A program made the position numbers and the translations under genes. From Perca fluviatilis (taxonomy: Eukaryota > Chordata > Actinopteri > Perciformes > Percidae): a DNA stretch of 64,000 nucleotides. The notes beneath the pieces were generated by a model, which made no database searches, was not told where the DNA came from, and saw only the letters and a list, made by a program, of their open reading frames with translations. Positions within the stretch are counted from its first letter, which is position 1; each line of letters starts with the position of its first letter. The DNA lies in NCBI RefSeq assembly GCF_010015445.1, contig NC_053114.1, positions 45,699,519 through 45,763,518 on the forward strand. Reading direction: 5' to 3'. This document shows, one piece after another, positions 13,601 through 22,157 of this stretch.

Positions 13601-14932
13601 TCAACAGCCTGACTCACACTAAACCAGTTTTTATTTTAATTTCAGAGTCCAATTTTTTGTTTTTTATGTTTTTTGGCTAATAAAAATCTTCCTGTCATGT
13701 TTCCACAGCCAGCCTGCTGGTGTCTGGCTCTTATGACAGGACTGTTGCACTCTGGGATATGTCGTCCCTCTGCCAGACTCTCATCCTGAGGGTGAGACGA
13801 ACAGACACACACACATACACACACACACACACACTCTCTCTCTCTGCTGAAATAAAAGGCATCTTTAATGCTTTTTGTCTTCCTGTGTCACAGGGCCACA
13901 GTGATTGGGTGACAGATGTGTCAATCAGTGCTGACAGGAAGTTGGTGGTCTCTGCCTCCAAGGTATAAATCCTCTCTAGTCTCTCCCACTGAACTCAGCT
14001 GATGTGGAAGCATTCTAACATGAGCCGCTGAGTGTCCTGTGTCTCTGTAGGACAGGACGCTGAGGTTATGGAACATGGAGAACATGGAGGAAATCCCACA
14101 AGTCCTGGAGAAGAGGAGGACACAAGGAACAGGAATCCACATCCTCAAGGTGAACAACACAAGCCATCCTTTGTTGTTCTGCTGTTGAAATGTAGTCTTG
14201 CATTGTCTGGCTGCACCACAGATGCATTCTGGGATAGGAGAACAAAACCTCTCTGGGTTGTTTGCATTTCTTTAAACCGATCCCTAAACACATGTAGTTT
14301 ATAAAATCTGATGTTTGATTCTAAAGTAAACTAGCCGACAATATAACGGCTACAAGTCAGCTGAGATGATGAGACCATTAAACACACAACTGGTTGGATC
14401 CTCTACACACACTACAATGGGAGGAGACACAGAGAGAAAGGCAGAAGGAAAGACAGAAAGAAGGAAAGACAGAAAGAGGAAAGACAGAAAGTAAGGAAAG
14501 ACAGAAAGAGGAAAGATGGAAAGACAAAGAAAGAGAAGAAGGAAAGAGAGAGACAGACAGAACGAAAGACACAGAAAGAAGGAAAGAAAGAAGGAAAGGG
14601 CGAGAGACAGAAGGAAAGACGGAAAGAAGGAAAGACAGAAAGAGGGAAAGACCGAAAGATGTGAGGAGTGTAGAAAGGCCTTCCCAGTGTCTTGTTGTGT
14701 GTCTCCAGTGTGAGGAGTGTAGAAAGACCTTCCCAGTGTCTTGTTGTGTGTCTCCAGTGTGAGGAGTGTAGAAAGGCCTTCCCAGTGTCTTGTTGTGTGT
14801 CTCCAGTGTGAGGAGTGTAGAAAGGCCTTCCCAGTGTCCAGGCTGCAGACCTCCGAGCTGCTGACTCGCTGCGTCTTCTGTCGACTCAAATCACCCTCCA
14901 GGTACCGACCACAGCCGCCACCGCTCATGTGA
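361..14932 (+). CDS. wdr88: WD repeat-containing protein 88 (11 exons)
   Basis: The model joins 361-480, 1402-1512, 2848-2936, 3347-3410, 3870-4008, 6525-6654, 7467-7651, 13709-13791, 13894-13962, 14051-14149 and 14807-14932. All introns are GT-AG, phases agree, and the sum is 1215 nt (404 codons plus stop). The protein has an acidic N-terminus (residues 10-30), then WD40 blades ending in W-D or W-N dipeptides ([36 protein letters not shown]), consistent with one seven-bladed propeller. It ends in a short tail with two CxxC pairs (CEEC and CVFC). The blade order, the DHH...[12 protein letters not shown] segment and the terminal CxxC pairs match what I know of vertebrate WDR88. WD40 proteins are usually scaffolds; the WDR88 partner is unknown to me. 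The upstream X-box suggests cilium or sperm expression. Human WDR88 is somewhat longer, so an alternative N-terminus is possible. Confidence 0.85.
675..1120 (-). repeat. Inverted-repeat element, intron 1 copy
   Basis: This segment of intron 1 is the reverse complement of 7800-8215. It starts with AAAGAGTAAGATCC (717-730) and contains about three degenerate copies of a 57-bp unit around 800-1020. Confidence 0.65.
1402..1512 (+). CDS. wdr88: wdr88 exon 2
   Basis: The exon encodes the first WD40 blade, including ADRTAILW, and has GCAG acceptor and TGG|GTAA donor, phase 0. The reading frame runs open into the intron, but WD continues correctly only after splicing to the GAC of exon 3. Confidence 0.85.
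1860..2700. repeat. A-rich dispersed repeat
   Basis: A-rich DNA with two G runs (1891-1904, 2223-2234). The 2280-2560 part is the reverse complement of 15060-15345 and 52500-52785, sharing the motif TCAATTTTATAGCATTTGAA. I see no gene here. Confidence 0.6.
2848..2936 (+). CDS. wdr88: wdr88 exon 3
   Basis: It completes the WD of blade 1 ([11 protein letters not shown]) and opens blade 2. The acceptor is CTGCAG and the donor CAG|GTGAG, phase 2. Confidence 0.85.
3048..3345 (+). repeat. (CT)n / (CTGT)n microsatellite
   Basis: About 300 bp of CT, CTGT and TGTG runs end at the exon 4 acceptor of wdr88 and supply its polypyrimidine tract. Confidence 0.95.
3347..3410 (+). CDS. wdr88: wdr88 exon 4
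   Basis: This short exon (64 nt) encodes [18 protein letters not shown]. It sits between two CTGT/CT microsatellites; its polypyrimidine tract is the microsatellite itself. Phase 0 at the donor (CTG|GTAACT). Confidence 0.8.
3479..3655 (+). repeat. (CTGT)n microsatellite
   Basis: CTGT-dominated tract in the intron after wdr88 exon 4. Confidence 0.95.
3716..3868 (+). repeat. (GT)n microsatellite
   Basis: Interrupted GT run that abuts the TAG acceptor of wdr88 exon 5. Confidence 0.95.
3870..4008 (+). CDS. wdr88: wdr88 exon 5
   Basis: It encodes the [21 protein letters not shown] blade segment. The acceptor TAG directly follows a long (GT)n run, and the donor ACCG|GTAACC is the first unit of a minisatellite that repeats this donor eight more times. 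Confidence 0.75.
3996..4296 (+). repeat. Minisatellite carrying splice-donor copies
   Basis: Nine tandem copies of a 33-34 bp unit, each containing the GGTAACCACAGCAACACAC block. GG starts at about 4008, 4042, 4076, 4109, 4142, 4176, 4209, 4242 and 4275. The first copy includes the real donor of wdr88 exon 5. Confidence 0.9.
4341..4820 (-). mobile_element. Retroposon 3' tail with (GATA)n
   Basis: A (GATA)n run and a (CTTA)n run are followed by TTTATTGATCCCCAAGGGG, a motif found very widely in fish genomes next to such tails. A second GATA tract (4710-4741) follows, and the part near 4630-4690 is repeated near 4755-4800. Class assignment is from recollection of fish repeats. Confidence 0.5.
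5052..5262 (+). repeat. 57-bp minisatellite carrying splice-acceptor copies
   Basis: Four copies of TTCCTCTGGCAG or its shortened form end at 5078, 5115, 5172 and 5229. A 21-nt stretch at 5065-5085 is identical to 6511-6531, the acceptor of wdr88 exon 6. Each copy is followed by CAGTAAGAT, a donor-like sequence. Confidence 0.85.
5282..5600 (+). repeat. Dispersed repeat with one 47-bp unit
   Basis: The segment carries a single copy of the unit (ACACTACAC...GCAGGTAACGTTAGCC...TTAGCTAG) that is amplified at 33325-41310. Flanking sequence also matches 41310-41470 and 63160-63460. Confidence 0.7.
5601..6480. other. wdr88 intron 5, no gene seen
   Basis: Ordinary AT-rich intron sequence. Short open frames exist, but none has a recognisable domain. 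Confidence 0.5.
6525..6654 (+). CDS. wdr88: wdr88 exon 6
   Basis: It encodes [19 protein letters not shown] and [15 protein letters not shown]. The acceptor CTCTGGCAG also occurs four times in the upstream minisatellite at 5052-5262. A (CA)n tract follows the donor (ACAG|GTAGG). Confidence 0.85.
6659..6705 (+). repeat. (CA)n microsatellite
   Basis: CA run directly after the exon 6 donor of wdr88. Confidence 0.95.
7467..7651 (+). CDS. wdr88: wdr88 exon 7
   Basis: The largest internal exon holds a full blade ([20 protein letters not shown]) and the start of the next ([14 protein letters not shown]). The acceptor is CCCCAG, the donor GACG|GTAAGT, phase 1. Confidence 0.9.
7727..8187 (+). mobile_element. 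TIR element with internal 57-bp minisatellite
   Basis: The ends AAAGAGTAAGATCC (7727-7740) and GGATCTTACTCTTT (8174-8187) are perfect inverted repeats. Inside, a 57-bp unit (GCTCTATACACGCTAAAAGT...) is repeated about 3.5 times from 7968 to 8155. No transposase frame is present, so it would be non-autonomous. A partial inverse copy is in intron 1. Confidence 0.65.
8215..8640 (-). mobile_element. Internally deleted hAT element (426 bp)
   Basis: It begins TAGGGCTGAAACGATTCC and ends AGCTGCAGCCCTA, the same ends as the element at 22158-23186 in the opposite orientation. The flanks TTAGGGAC and GTAGGGAT match at 6 of 8 positions, fitting an aged 8-bp hAT target duplication. Confidence 0.75.
8768..9119 (-). 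repeat. TRIM unit 1, 3' flank (left part)
   Basis: Sequence beginning at AACACAGGTAAGCAGCC is repeated at 18088 and 27123, downstream of the second and third TRIM copies. It continues after the piggyBac-like insertion at 10279-10415. It marks the block duplicated together with each TRIM gene. Confidence 0.8.
9124..10274. mobile_element. piggyBac-like non-autonomous element
   Basis: Ends AGGGGTGATAGAATG and CATTCTATCACCCCT are perfect 15-bp inverted repeats, flanked by TTAA on both sides (9120-9123, 10275-10278). The uninterrupted site is present at about 18655 and 27455 (TGTCATTAAGAGT). It holds an internal 40-bp direct duplication near 9362-9440 and no recognisable transposase. Confidence 0.8.
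10552..10630 (+). repeat. (CA)n microsatellite
   Basis: Long CA run in the 3' flank of TRIM unit 1; equivalent runs occur in units 2 and 3. Confidence 0.95.
10662..10667 (-). terminator. AATAAA polyadenylation signal of intact TRIM gene
   Basis: TTTATT on the plus strand reads AATAAA on the minus strand, about 150 nt after the TRIM stop codon. Confidence 0.45.
10814..12346 (-). CDS. TRIM35/TRIM39-like E3 ubiquitin ligase (intact, 510 aa)
   Basis: A single-exon tripartite-motif protein. A C3HC4 RING occupies residues 14-53 (Cys14, 17, 29, His31, Cys34, 37, 50, 53). A B-box 2 is at 97-128 (CSKH...CKDED...CTVC...HHGH). A Lys/Glu-rich coiled coil spans about 131-260 and a PRY-SPRY (B30.2) about 295-480 ([25 protein letters not shown]). 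The RING predicts ubiquitin ligase activity and the SPRY substrate or pathogen recognition; fish have large families of such genes in innate immunity. It ends in a Lys/Arg-rich tail of about 28 residues not seen in the sister copies. It lies antisense inside intron 7 of wdr88. The start is fixed by the RING and by identical ATG contexts in the other copies. The assignment to TRIM35 rather than TRIM39 or nuclear factor 7-like is uncertain. Confidence 0.9.
   Translation of the reverse strand: MAENTDLVESYLNCHVCSETFRDPVSLSCSHSFCSSCLHKFWKQAKIKNCPICKRKSSKEFPVVNFALKELADNFAGRQKSGSPETEKGEKKVEVVCSKHQEKPKLFCKDEDRVVCTVCEFSLHHGHTVVPVEQAVRDLKEQLKSDLQSLQDKRDKHRRVKETHDEINQHSKKQLLSTESQIRAEFNKLHQFLKEEEESRLAALREEEQQRGKTVSREMKRIQEQISSLSDSISAVEADLQKDSVPFLSSYKASQSRARDQCSLSDPQLLSGALTDVAKHLGNLSFRVWEKMKDKVHFCPVILDPNTAAISLYLSDDLTSVRQGDTDQKLPDNPERYSRYADVLGSEGFSSGKHSWEVEVGDHPRWVVGLAKESADRKGKRYVSPEDGIWCLSHGSGKYTNGSGKSITVKKSLQRIRVQLDYEGGEVSFYNSEDKTHIYTHRDTFTEKLFPCFNIGQAGDAKTAEIKIFPAEISLSGSENSEKVEREEKVKRGEKEKRAQSRLLGVKKKR
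12347..13320. repeat. TRIM 5' flank with inserted dispersed repeat
   Basis: The first 200 bp match the 5' flanks of all TRIM copies (21421-21600, 29300-29480, 60669-60840). A block starting near 12570 (AGCAGGGCTCCAGACTAAC) interrupts it; the flank sequence CTACTGTCCTTTCCCCTCAC occurs on both sides (about 12499 and 13319). No gene is visible. Confidence 0.55.
13207..13310 (+). repeat. (CA)n microsatellite
   Basis: Interrupted CA run. Confidence 0.9.
13709..13791 (+). CDS. wdr88: wdr88 exon 8
   Basis: It encodes [17 protein letters not shown]. It lies 6 kb beyond exon 7, after the antisense TRIM gene. A near-identical copy is at 42384-42466. Confidence 0.88.
13894..13962 (+). CDS. wdr88: wdr88 exon 9
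   Basis: Twenty-three codons, [17 protein letters not shown] and following, with both boundaries in phase 0. This exon is absent from the duplicate locus. Confidence 0.88.
14051..14149 (+). CDS. wdr88: wdr88 exon 10
   Basis: It encodes the last blade end [19 protein letters not shown] and a basic linker, with phase 0 at both ends. It is missing from the duplicate locus. Confidence 0.88.
14415..14658 (+). repeat. GAAA-rich polypurine tract
   Basis: Degenerate GAAAGACA/GAAAGAAG repeats in the last wdr88 intron, directly before the splice-acceptor minisatellite. Confidence 0.9.
14660..14855 (+). repeat. 49-bp minisatellite over the terminal wdr88 acceptor
   Basis: Units start at 14660, 14709, 14758 and 14807. 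Each complete unit contains the first codons of exon 11 and a CTCCAG acceptor. Splicing to an upstream copy would shift frame and stop after 17 codons. Confidence 0.92.
14807..14932 (+). CDS. wdr88: wdr88 terminal exon 11
   Basis: The C-terminal tail has CEEC and, 20 residues later, CVFC, a likely small zinc-binding pair conserved in WDR88. It ends in a Pro-rich tail and TGA. The exon start and its acceptor are copied three times just upstream at 49-bp spacing; only the last copy reads on into the conserved tail. Confidence 0.85.
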   Translation, partial: CEECRKAFPVSRLQTSELLTRCVFCRLKSPSRYRPQPPPLM

Positions 14933-15059
14933 CTTCCTGTCCCAGAGGTCAGAGGTCAGAGGTCAACCACGCCGCAGCAGCAGCCGGTAGGAACCGGAGA
15001 CGGTTTACAACCCAGCCTCACCTTCAGAGTACCTTACTGTCTCTGTGTTTCCACATTGT

Positions 15060-15345
15060 ACAGATGTGACATTTTTTTTTTCCCTTTTCCCGATGTTTTA
15101 GTTTTTGTCACTTTTCTTCTGCACTTTTTGGGCATTTTTGTTGTTTTTTGTCACTTTGTTCAACATTCTTTTATCAATTTATCTTTTCAAATGCTATAAA
15201 ATAGAATAAAACACCCAAATTCAATGAAAGTAGTGAACTGAACATTTATTTAACTTGTAAAGAGTGTTGTAGGGAACCATCACACGTTAGTTTTTTTTTT
15301 GACATTTTGGTTGATAGAAACCCAAAATTTCTGATATAGAAATTG
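15060..15345 (+). repeat. T-rich dispersed repeat downstream of wdr88
   Basis: Matches 52500-52785 directly and 2280-2560 in inverse orientation. Confidence 0.7.
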
Positions 15346-15380
15346 TGGTGGAAGCCGCAAACCACTGTCTCGTTCTTCTA

Positions 15381-15386
<6 letters not shown>

Positions 15387-15424
<38 letters not shown>
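15387..15424 (+). repeat. (GT)n microsatellite
   Basis: GT run; in the duplicate locus the matching run (53504 onward) has been expanded by an inserted repeat. Confidence 0.9.
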
Positions 15425-15434
<10 letters not shown>

Positions 15435-15769
15435 AGTCCCTTTCTCCATTTTGCATTCAAACTTACTGCTTTCTTAAGTCTGATCTATATCATCATTGAT
15501 TCAAAGATGTTGTTACATTAGGGTTAGTCAATTCATACAGACAGTTATAGTGGACAAAGTAAGTAAAAGTACTGATTCCAAACTGTAAACATTTTCTGTC
15601 ACCTGCAACATTCCATGAAAAATATTACCTAAGTAAAAAAGTATCATAAAAATTAGGGATGCACCGAACCCAGATTTTTGGGGTTCTGCCGAATACCGAA
15701 CCCACTGGTTAAAATTCTGCCGAACACCGAATCAAACCCTACTCCCATTCTTAACACAGTAAATACGTT

Positions 15770-16418
15770 AATGATTTTTAGCCCAAGTAGTGCTGGATTA
15801 CATCAGCTTCTTACAATCTGTTCGGTATATGGTGTGAAACATGATATTAAATATAACGCCAATAAGAGTGTTGTCATGATCAGTAGAACTAAAGATGATA
15901 AAGTAAATTTAGGGCGTGTACGGCTGGTGTAAAGATATCTCTGTTCAAAGCATATTGCACACCGTTGTATACTGCGCACTTGTGGTCAAACTATAAAAAG
16001 GCAAGTCTTTTAAAATTGAAAGTAGCATATAATGACGCAATGAGAATATTACACACAAGACCAATATGGTGTAGTGCAAGTGAGATGTTTGTGGTGGCAA
16101 GAGTGAGAACCTTTCATGCTGTTTTAAGAAACCTAATGTTTAAATTCATGTGTCGGCTTGATGGGTCACAAAATGAAATAATAATGGGCTTAACTGACAT
16201 ACGTCTAAGCACTACACGCTACCAATCCCATATGTGGAAACACTGGTATAATTGTCTCCTGGTAGAACAATAATTTTCTTTTTAAATTTGTTTGTTTTTA
16301 TATTTATTACGTGTAGGTAGGTGTGTATGCATGTGCGCTTATGGATATGTATTTATGTATTGTTGTGGGTGATTTGGACCTTGAGTCTGTAATAAAGTGT
16401 GATGATGATGATGATTAG
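15770..16418 (+). mobile_element. 5'-truncated non-LTR retrotransposon (LINE)
   Basis: Two frames carry the C-terminal part of a LINE reverse transcriptase: one with SSAGLHQLLTICSVYGVKH (15770-15932) and one with WSNYKKASLLKLKVAYNDA to the end (15965-16273). It finishes with a (GAT)n tail at about 16400-16418, the usual simple-repeat tail of several fish LINE families. The two segments are in different frames and the 5' part is missing, so it is dead. Confidence 0.75.
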
Positions 16419-16439
16419 TCTATATCCTTTGCGTTCCAC

Positions 16440-16985
16440 TTCTGTCTGTCATTCTGTCTGTCTGTCTGTCTGTCTCCTTCCTTATCTGTCTGCTTCTCCC
16501 TCCCTCCCTCCTTGTCTGTCTCTGTCTACTTCCCTCCTTCTCTGTCTCCCTCCCTCCCTCCCCCGTCTTTGTCTTTGTATCCCTCCCCCTCCCTCCTTCT
16601 CTGTCTCTCTCTGTCACCCTAGTTCTCGGTCTCTGTCTCCATCCCTCCCTCCCTCCCTCTCTCTTTCGCTTTCTCTATCCCTCCCTTTCTCTTTCTCTCT
16701 CTCTCTTTCTCTTTCTCTTTCTCTTTCTCTTTCTCTTTCCCTCCCTCCTTCTCTTTCTTTTTTCTCTGTCTCCCTCCCTCCTTCTCTGTCTCTCCGCCCT
16801 CCTCTCTCTCCCTCCCTCACTCAATCCTTCTCTGTCTCTGTCTCCGTCTCCCTCCATCCTTATCTGTCTGTGTCTCTGTCCACCTCCCTCCTTCTCTGTC
16901 TCCCTTCCCTGTCTCCCTCCCTCCCTCTCTGTCTCAGTCTCCCTCCCTCTACATCTGTCTCTCTCTCACACTGTCTCTCACTCAT
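16440..16985 (+). repeat. Polypyrimidine tract
   Basis: About 550 bp of CTGT, CCTC and TCTC repeats. Long open frames on both strands here are composition artefacts. Confidence 0.9.
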
Positions 16986-17040
16986 TAGCAGGTGTGGAAG
17001 ACAGGCTTTATTATAGCTGAAGGAAAACCAGCAATCTATA

Positions 17041-17150
17041 GGTTGATGATAGCGTAGTGGATATGATGCATGCCTTTGGTGTGGGAGACATGGGTTGAAA
17101 TCCTACTGTGATATATCAATCAATGTGTCCCTGAGCAAGGCCGATAAAGA
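17041..17150 (+). mobile_element. tRNA-derived SINE fragment
   Basis: TAGCGTAGTGG resembles a polymerase III A box and, about 40 bp on, GGTTGAAATCC resembles a B box. The tRNA-like part is followed by TGTCCCTGAGCAAGG, common in fish SINEs. It does not fold as an intact tRNA gene by eye. Confidence 0.5.
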
Positions 17151-17789
17151 GTAGTAGCAATTGGAAGTTACTTCCTCTTCTCCCTTTCCTCTTGTTCAGC
17201 CCCAGTCGTTTCACCTAATATATTTCACATCTCATCTTAGCTAGATTGATGATTTTTTGTTCTATGCAGTGTATATGTCTGATAATAATACAAAGTATTT
17301 CTTCTTTCAGCCTTTTCAGGAAATTCATTTCAACTTTCATCTTTGACAGTATTACAGTTCAGCTTCCAGCTTTTCTAACAATGTATTTTAGCTCTTACTT
17401 TAGGTAATGCAGTTTAGCTTCCAACTCTGACAATTTTCCAGATGTTTCAGCAGTGCAGTGCAATGCATTTGAGCTTTAAGATTTTTCATACAATTTGTTT
17501 GATATTTCTGCATTTGTGAGTAATTATCGGTTAGAAAATATACTCAGACCTCACAATGTTCTACATCTTTTGTCATTATTTACTTTTGCACTTTTTAAAG
17601 CCAACAGTTCAGTTTAGCATGAGCTTTTAACTTTTTAATGAAATTCTTACTTATTAAACCGATTTCCACTTTTTCAACTATTCTCACTACTTCAACTTCT
17701 TCTTACGGATTTAAGCTATTCATTCAGTTTAGCTTTAGCAATTCAGCTACTCAGCATTCCCACGCATTTTCTGCAGGAAATGCATTTTC

Positions 17790-17998
17790 TAGTTTTACAT
17801 TTATTATTAGTCCCAAAAATGTAAGTTATTTTACTTTTCTTATTTCAACGTCATTTATCATAAGTTTTTGGTGTAAATTTGTTGCACAATTGCCAAAAAT
17901 TATAAATTTAATTTTTACTAAGGTTCAGTTTTAGTTTATTTGCATCAAACCAGCTTTTCATCTTTTTTAATTAATTCTCCACTGTATACAAGAGTTGT
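17790..17998 (-). mobile_element. LINE fragment (minus strand)
   Basis: Matches 26850-27045, where a LINE reverse transcriptase frame is readable. It precedes the (GT)n of TRIM unit 2 just as that copy precedes unit 3, so it belongs to the duplicated block. Confidence 0.55.
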
Positions 17999-18011
17999 TC
18001 CAAATTTTGGT

Positions 18012-18015
18012 GTGT

Positions 18016-18087
<72 letters not shown>
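18012..18087 (+). repeat. (GT)n microsatellite
   Basis: GT run at the border of TRIM unit 2. Confidence 0.95.
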
Positions 18088-18088
<1 letters not shown>

Positions 18089-18775
18089 TAACAGGTAAGC
18101 AGCCTATAAAGTAAACCACACCTCTTTATTGTCATAAAACATTGGATATTTTTCTTAAATTACCATTAAACTGACAGTAGAACATTTATCCTCATCAATA
18201 AAAAAAACATCAATAGTCACTTATATAATTACAATTATGCAAATCTAAACAAAATCAACAATTACCATCAACAGTCATACCCAAAACTTAACATGACTTT
18301 AATGGAGGATGGCCCTAACTACATTTATAAACCTGAACGTATTCATATATATATAAATACATTCTCAGAAAGTTATTCACTTCTTTAAATTACTTTCACT
18401 TTTAATTTTACAAAAGGGAAGTTAGCTTTAAAAGAGAGAACACACATAACAGTGATATTACTAATAGGAGCAACAACAGTTATGCTAATCATAGCTACAA
18501 ATACATAACAATACTAAGTCAAAACCAAACTATTGTTGATCAAAATAAATCCTATTAAAGCCAGTACAATAGAACATATGAGGATTGAGAGAGAAGTTCA
18601 AATAATGGAAGTAAATGCACATTTCAAATGTTCTCTCCACTCTCTCCCCTTCCTGTCATTAAGAGTGTACTCTGGGCTCCCTCCCAAATATTTAGGATCA
18701 CTCACTTTAAAAGTGATGCATTCTGGGAATGTTTATTAGGTAAAGAATATCAAAATAACAAATCAGAAACACAAT
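18088..18775 (-). repeat. TRIM unit 2, 3' flank
   Basis: Homologous to 8768-10415 without the piggyBac-like insertion, and to 27123-27575. It includes the empty TTAA site near 18655. Confidence 0.8.
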
Positions 18776-18779
18776 CAAT

Positions 18780-18888
18780 ACAGACACACAGACACACACA
18801 CACACACACTGACACACACACACTGACACACACACAAACACATAGAAATACACAGAAAGACAGAAACACAAAGAGACACAGACATATA

Positions 18889-18971
<83 letters not shown>

Positions 18972-19019
18972 CCAGACAGGCAGACACACACAAATACACA
19001 CACAGGCAGACACAAACAG

Positions 19020-19053
<34 letters not shown>

Positions 19054-19075
19054 ACACACACAAACACACACTCAG
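18780..19075 (+). repeat. (CA)n microsatellite
   Basis: Interrupted CA run with CAGACACA variants. Confidence 0.95.
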
Positions 19076-19942
19076 TAACCACAATATTCCAGATCATTCA
19101 CCAAAATAAACCAAATAAACATATGTATAAATGACATCATCATCAGCCCATCACACCCGTCTCTCCCCAGCACAAAGCTTCTTAGGAGCCTCCAGAAAGT
19201 TCAGCTACTTTCTCCATTTTCTAGTAGAAACATCAAATCTGGCAAACACAGACAAAAATCAAGAAAAGAAGACAACACAGACACACATACATGCACGCAT
19301 GCATGCACACAAAGACACAAACAGAAACACACAGACACAAACACCCAGACACACAGATACACAACACATACACAGCAACAATATTCCAGATCATTCAACA
19401 AAATTGACAATAAACCAAATAAACATGTATAAATTACATCATCATAAGCCCATCATACATGTCTCTCCCCAACGTGTATGTGTTTTGGCCAATAAATCAA
19501 TGCATTTAAATGGGACTTTTACAATTGCAATATCTCTAATTGCTATCAACATAATTACACATGCAATTGTATGATCCAACGTAGTAAAGTTTTGGCCCTT
19601 TTACTCTATCAATGTTAATGAGATATTTGCAATGGCAATGCAGACCTTGCAGCTCACAACTCTCGATATTTCCTGACCTTTGCTTCCCCACGGTCACGCT
19701 TTGGGTTCCGCTTTCGCATTCTCCTCAGGTAGTCGGGGGCGACTCGCGCCGATGATGCTTGGACCCCATCATGACTGCTTGCAGTTCTAGTTCTAACCCT
19801 TTGTGTATCAAACAAGAACCAAGGAATGTTTACCATCAGGTCACTTGCTAAAACACATCAAATCTAAATTCTTCTAACCTGGATCTCTACATTTTCTTAA
19901 AAAAGAGCTAACTGGATTCTGTATCAGCCCCAAAAAAAAACA

Positions 19943-21420
19943 CTACCACATAAAATGACTAATAAACGACTTTGAGCTCTCCGAGCTCTTTAAACCTGAC
20001 AGAGAAATCTCAGCTGGACAGATTTTGATTTCTGCAGTTTTAGCATCACCAGACGGACTGATATTGAAAAAAGGGAAGAGTTTCTCAGTAAAAGTGTCTC
20101 TGAGAGTGTAGATGTGAGTCATGTCTTCAGAGTTGTAGAAGGACACCTTCCCGCCCTCATAGTCCAGCTGGACTCTGATCCTCTGGAGACTCTTCTTCTC
20201 TGTGAGGGTCTTACCACATCCACCAGTGTATTTTCCACTGCGATGTGATTCCAACACCAGATTCCATGTTCTGGTGAAGCATGTCTTTCTCCCTTCCTGT
20301 CAGCTGACTCTTTGTCTAAACCCACATTCCAGCCAGGATGATCTCCCACCTCCACCTCCCAGCTGTGTTTCCCTGAGCTGAAACCCTCAGAGCCCAGAAC
20401 ATTGTAATATCTGCTGTATCTCTCTGGATTATCTGGAAGCTTCTGCTTTGTGTCTCCACATCTCACACTGGTCAGATCATCATACAGACAGAGATGGGGG
20501 TTTGCAGTGTTTGGGTCCAGAATGACGGGACAGAAGTGGACCTTGTCCTTCATCTTCTCCCAGACTCTGAAGGACAGGTTGCCCAGATGTTTGGCCACAT
20601 CTGTCAGTGCTCCTGAGAGCAGCTGTGGATCTGACAGCGAGCACTGGACTCTGGCTCTGCTCTGAGAGGCTTTATAACTGCTGAGGAACGGCACGCTGTC
20701 TTTCTGCAGGTCTGCTTCCACAGCAGAGATGCTGTCTGACAGAGAGGAGATCTGCTCCTGAATCCTCTTCATCTCTCTGCTGACAGTCTTCCCCCTCTGC
20801 TGCTCTTCCTCCCTCAGAGCTGCCAGTCTGGACTCCTCTTCCTCTTTCAGGAACTGGTGCAGCTTGTTGAACTCGGCTCTGATCTGACTCTCTGTAGACA
20901 GCAGCTGCTTCTTGGAGTGTTGAGTTATTTCATCGTATGTTTCCTCCACTCGTCTGTGTTTGTCCCTCTTGTCCTGCAGAGACTGTAAGTCAGATTTCAG
21001 CTGCTCCTTCAGATCTCTGACTGCTTGTTCTACAGGAACCACCGTGTGACCGTGGTGGAGAGGAAACTCACAGACAGGACACACAACTCTATCTTCATCC
21101 TTACAGAACCAATAAGGGACTTCTGGATGTTTAATACACACCTCCTCTTTCTTTTCTTTTCCCGTCTCAGATGATCCAGATTTCTGTCTCCCAGCAAAGT
21201 TGTCAGCCAGTTCCTTCAGTGCAAAGTTCATTGCTGGTTCATCCGTTAAGGACTTTGTTTTACAAATGGGACAGTTTTTGTTGTTAGCTTGTTCCCAGAA
21301 TGTGTGCAGGCAGCCTGAACAGAAGCTGTGGTTGCAGCTCAGAGACACAGGATCTCTGAAAGTCTCTGAACACACATGGCAGTTCAGGAAACTTTCAACA
21401 AGAGCAGTTTTCTCAGCCAT
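19943..21420 (-). pseudogene. TRIM35/39-like copy 2 with SPRY frameshift
   Basis: RING, B-box and coiled coil are intact from the ATG at 21420, and PRY-SPRY reads on to about position 20250. There the sequence GTGATTCCAACACC has two extra bases relative to the intact gene (GTGATAAACACC). The remaining SPRY ([13 protein letters not shown] onward) continues in another frame to a stop at 19943. The domain order is otherwise that of the intact gene. It could be a recent pseudogene or an assembly error, because no other lesion is evident. The SPRY differs from copy 1 at several surface positions. Confidence 0.8.
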
Positions 21421-22157
21421 CTGTCTTTGTATCTAAATGTCTCTCAAAAACAAGACTCACCGAGTTCCTGTCCCTTCTCTTGACTGCTTCAAATCTTCCC
21501 GTCGTGTGTTTTCCAGCAGAGATCTCACACCCTGTAATGGCGTCTCAGCTCCGTTCAGCAATGTCAAAATCAACTTTCATTTTCACTCACCTCTCACCAG
21601 GTGATTAATTCAACAGGCTGACTCACACTAAACCAGTTTGACATTTTTATTTCTCAGCAACATGTGAAAACATGTTGCATGGCAGTTTTCATTTCACCCA
21701 GTCAGACTAAATATACGTCTCTCTCTTAAGTTACACTTAGATTAATCAGAGTTGTTTAGTGTTGTTGGGAATTTGTAGGGTACAGATTAAATTATTGGCA
21801 AATTATCTAAGATGTTTTATCAATATTAATGAAGTTATGAATATGTGTATTCATAACTCCACCAAAATGACAAAATAATCAAAGTGGGGCACCACCCTGT
21901 AAATCAGGGACCAATAATCAAACTGTGAAACAGTCTCATTTAGGTGGTTTTCCATTTAAAATCTAGATATTAACTTGGTTAATCTATTTGGTATTCTTTA
22001 AAGGAACAAAAGGAAGGAATTCAAGTACTACCTGTTTCAACCAGCAGTTATTACGACACAATACACAAAACAATCACAGGCAACTGCTGTTTAAAATATA
22101 GTAGAATTTATTCAAAATTATCAATGGCCACTCAATAATCCTTCCATCAATTAAAAC

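Noticed and set aside
17041..17110. A functional tRNA gene
   Set aside because: A and B boxes are imperfect, the acceptor stem does not pair by eye, and the typical SINE body follows.
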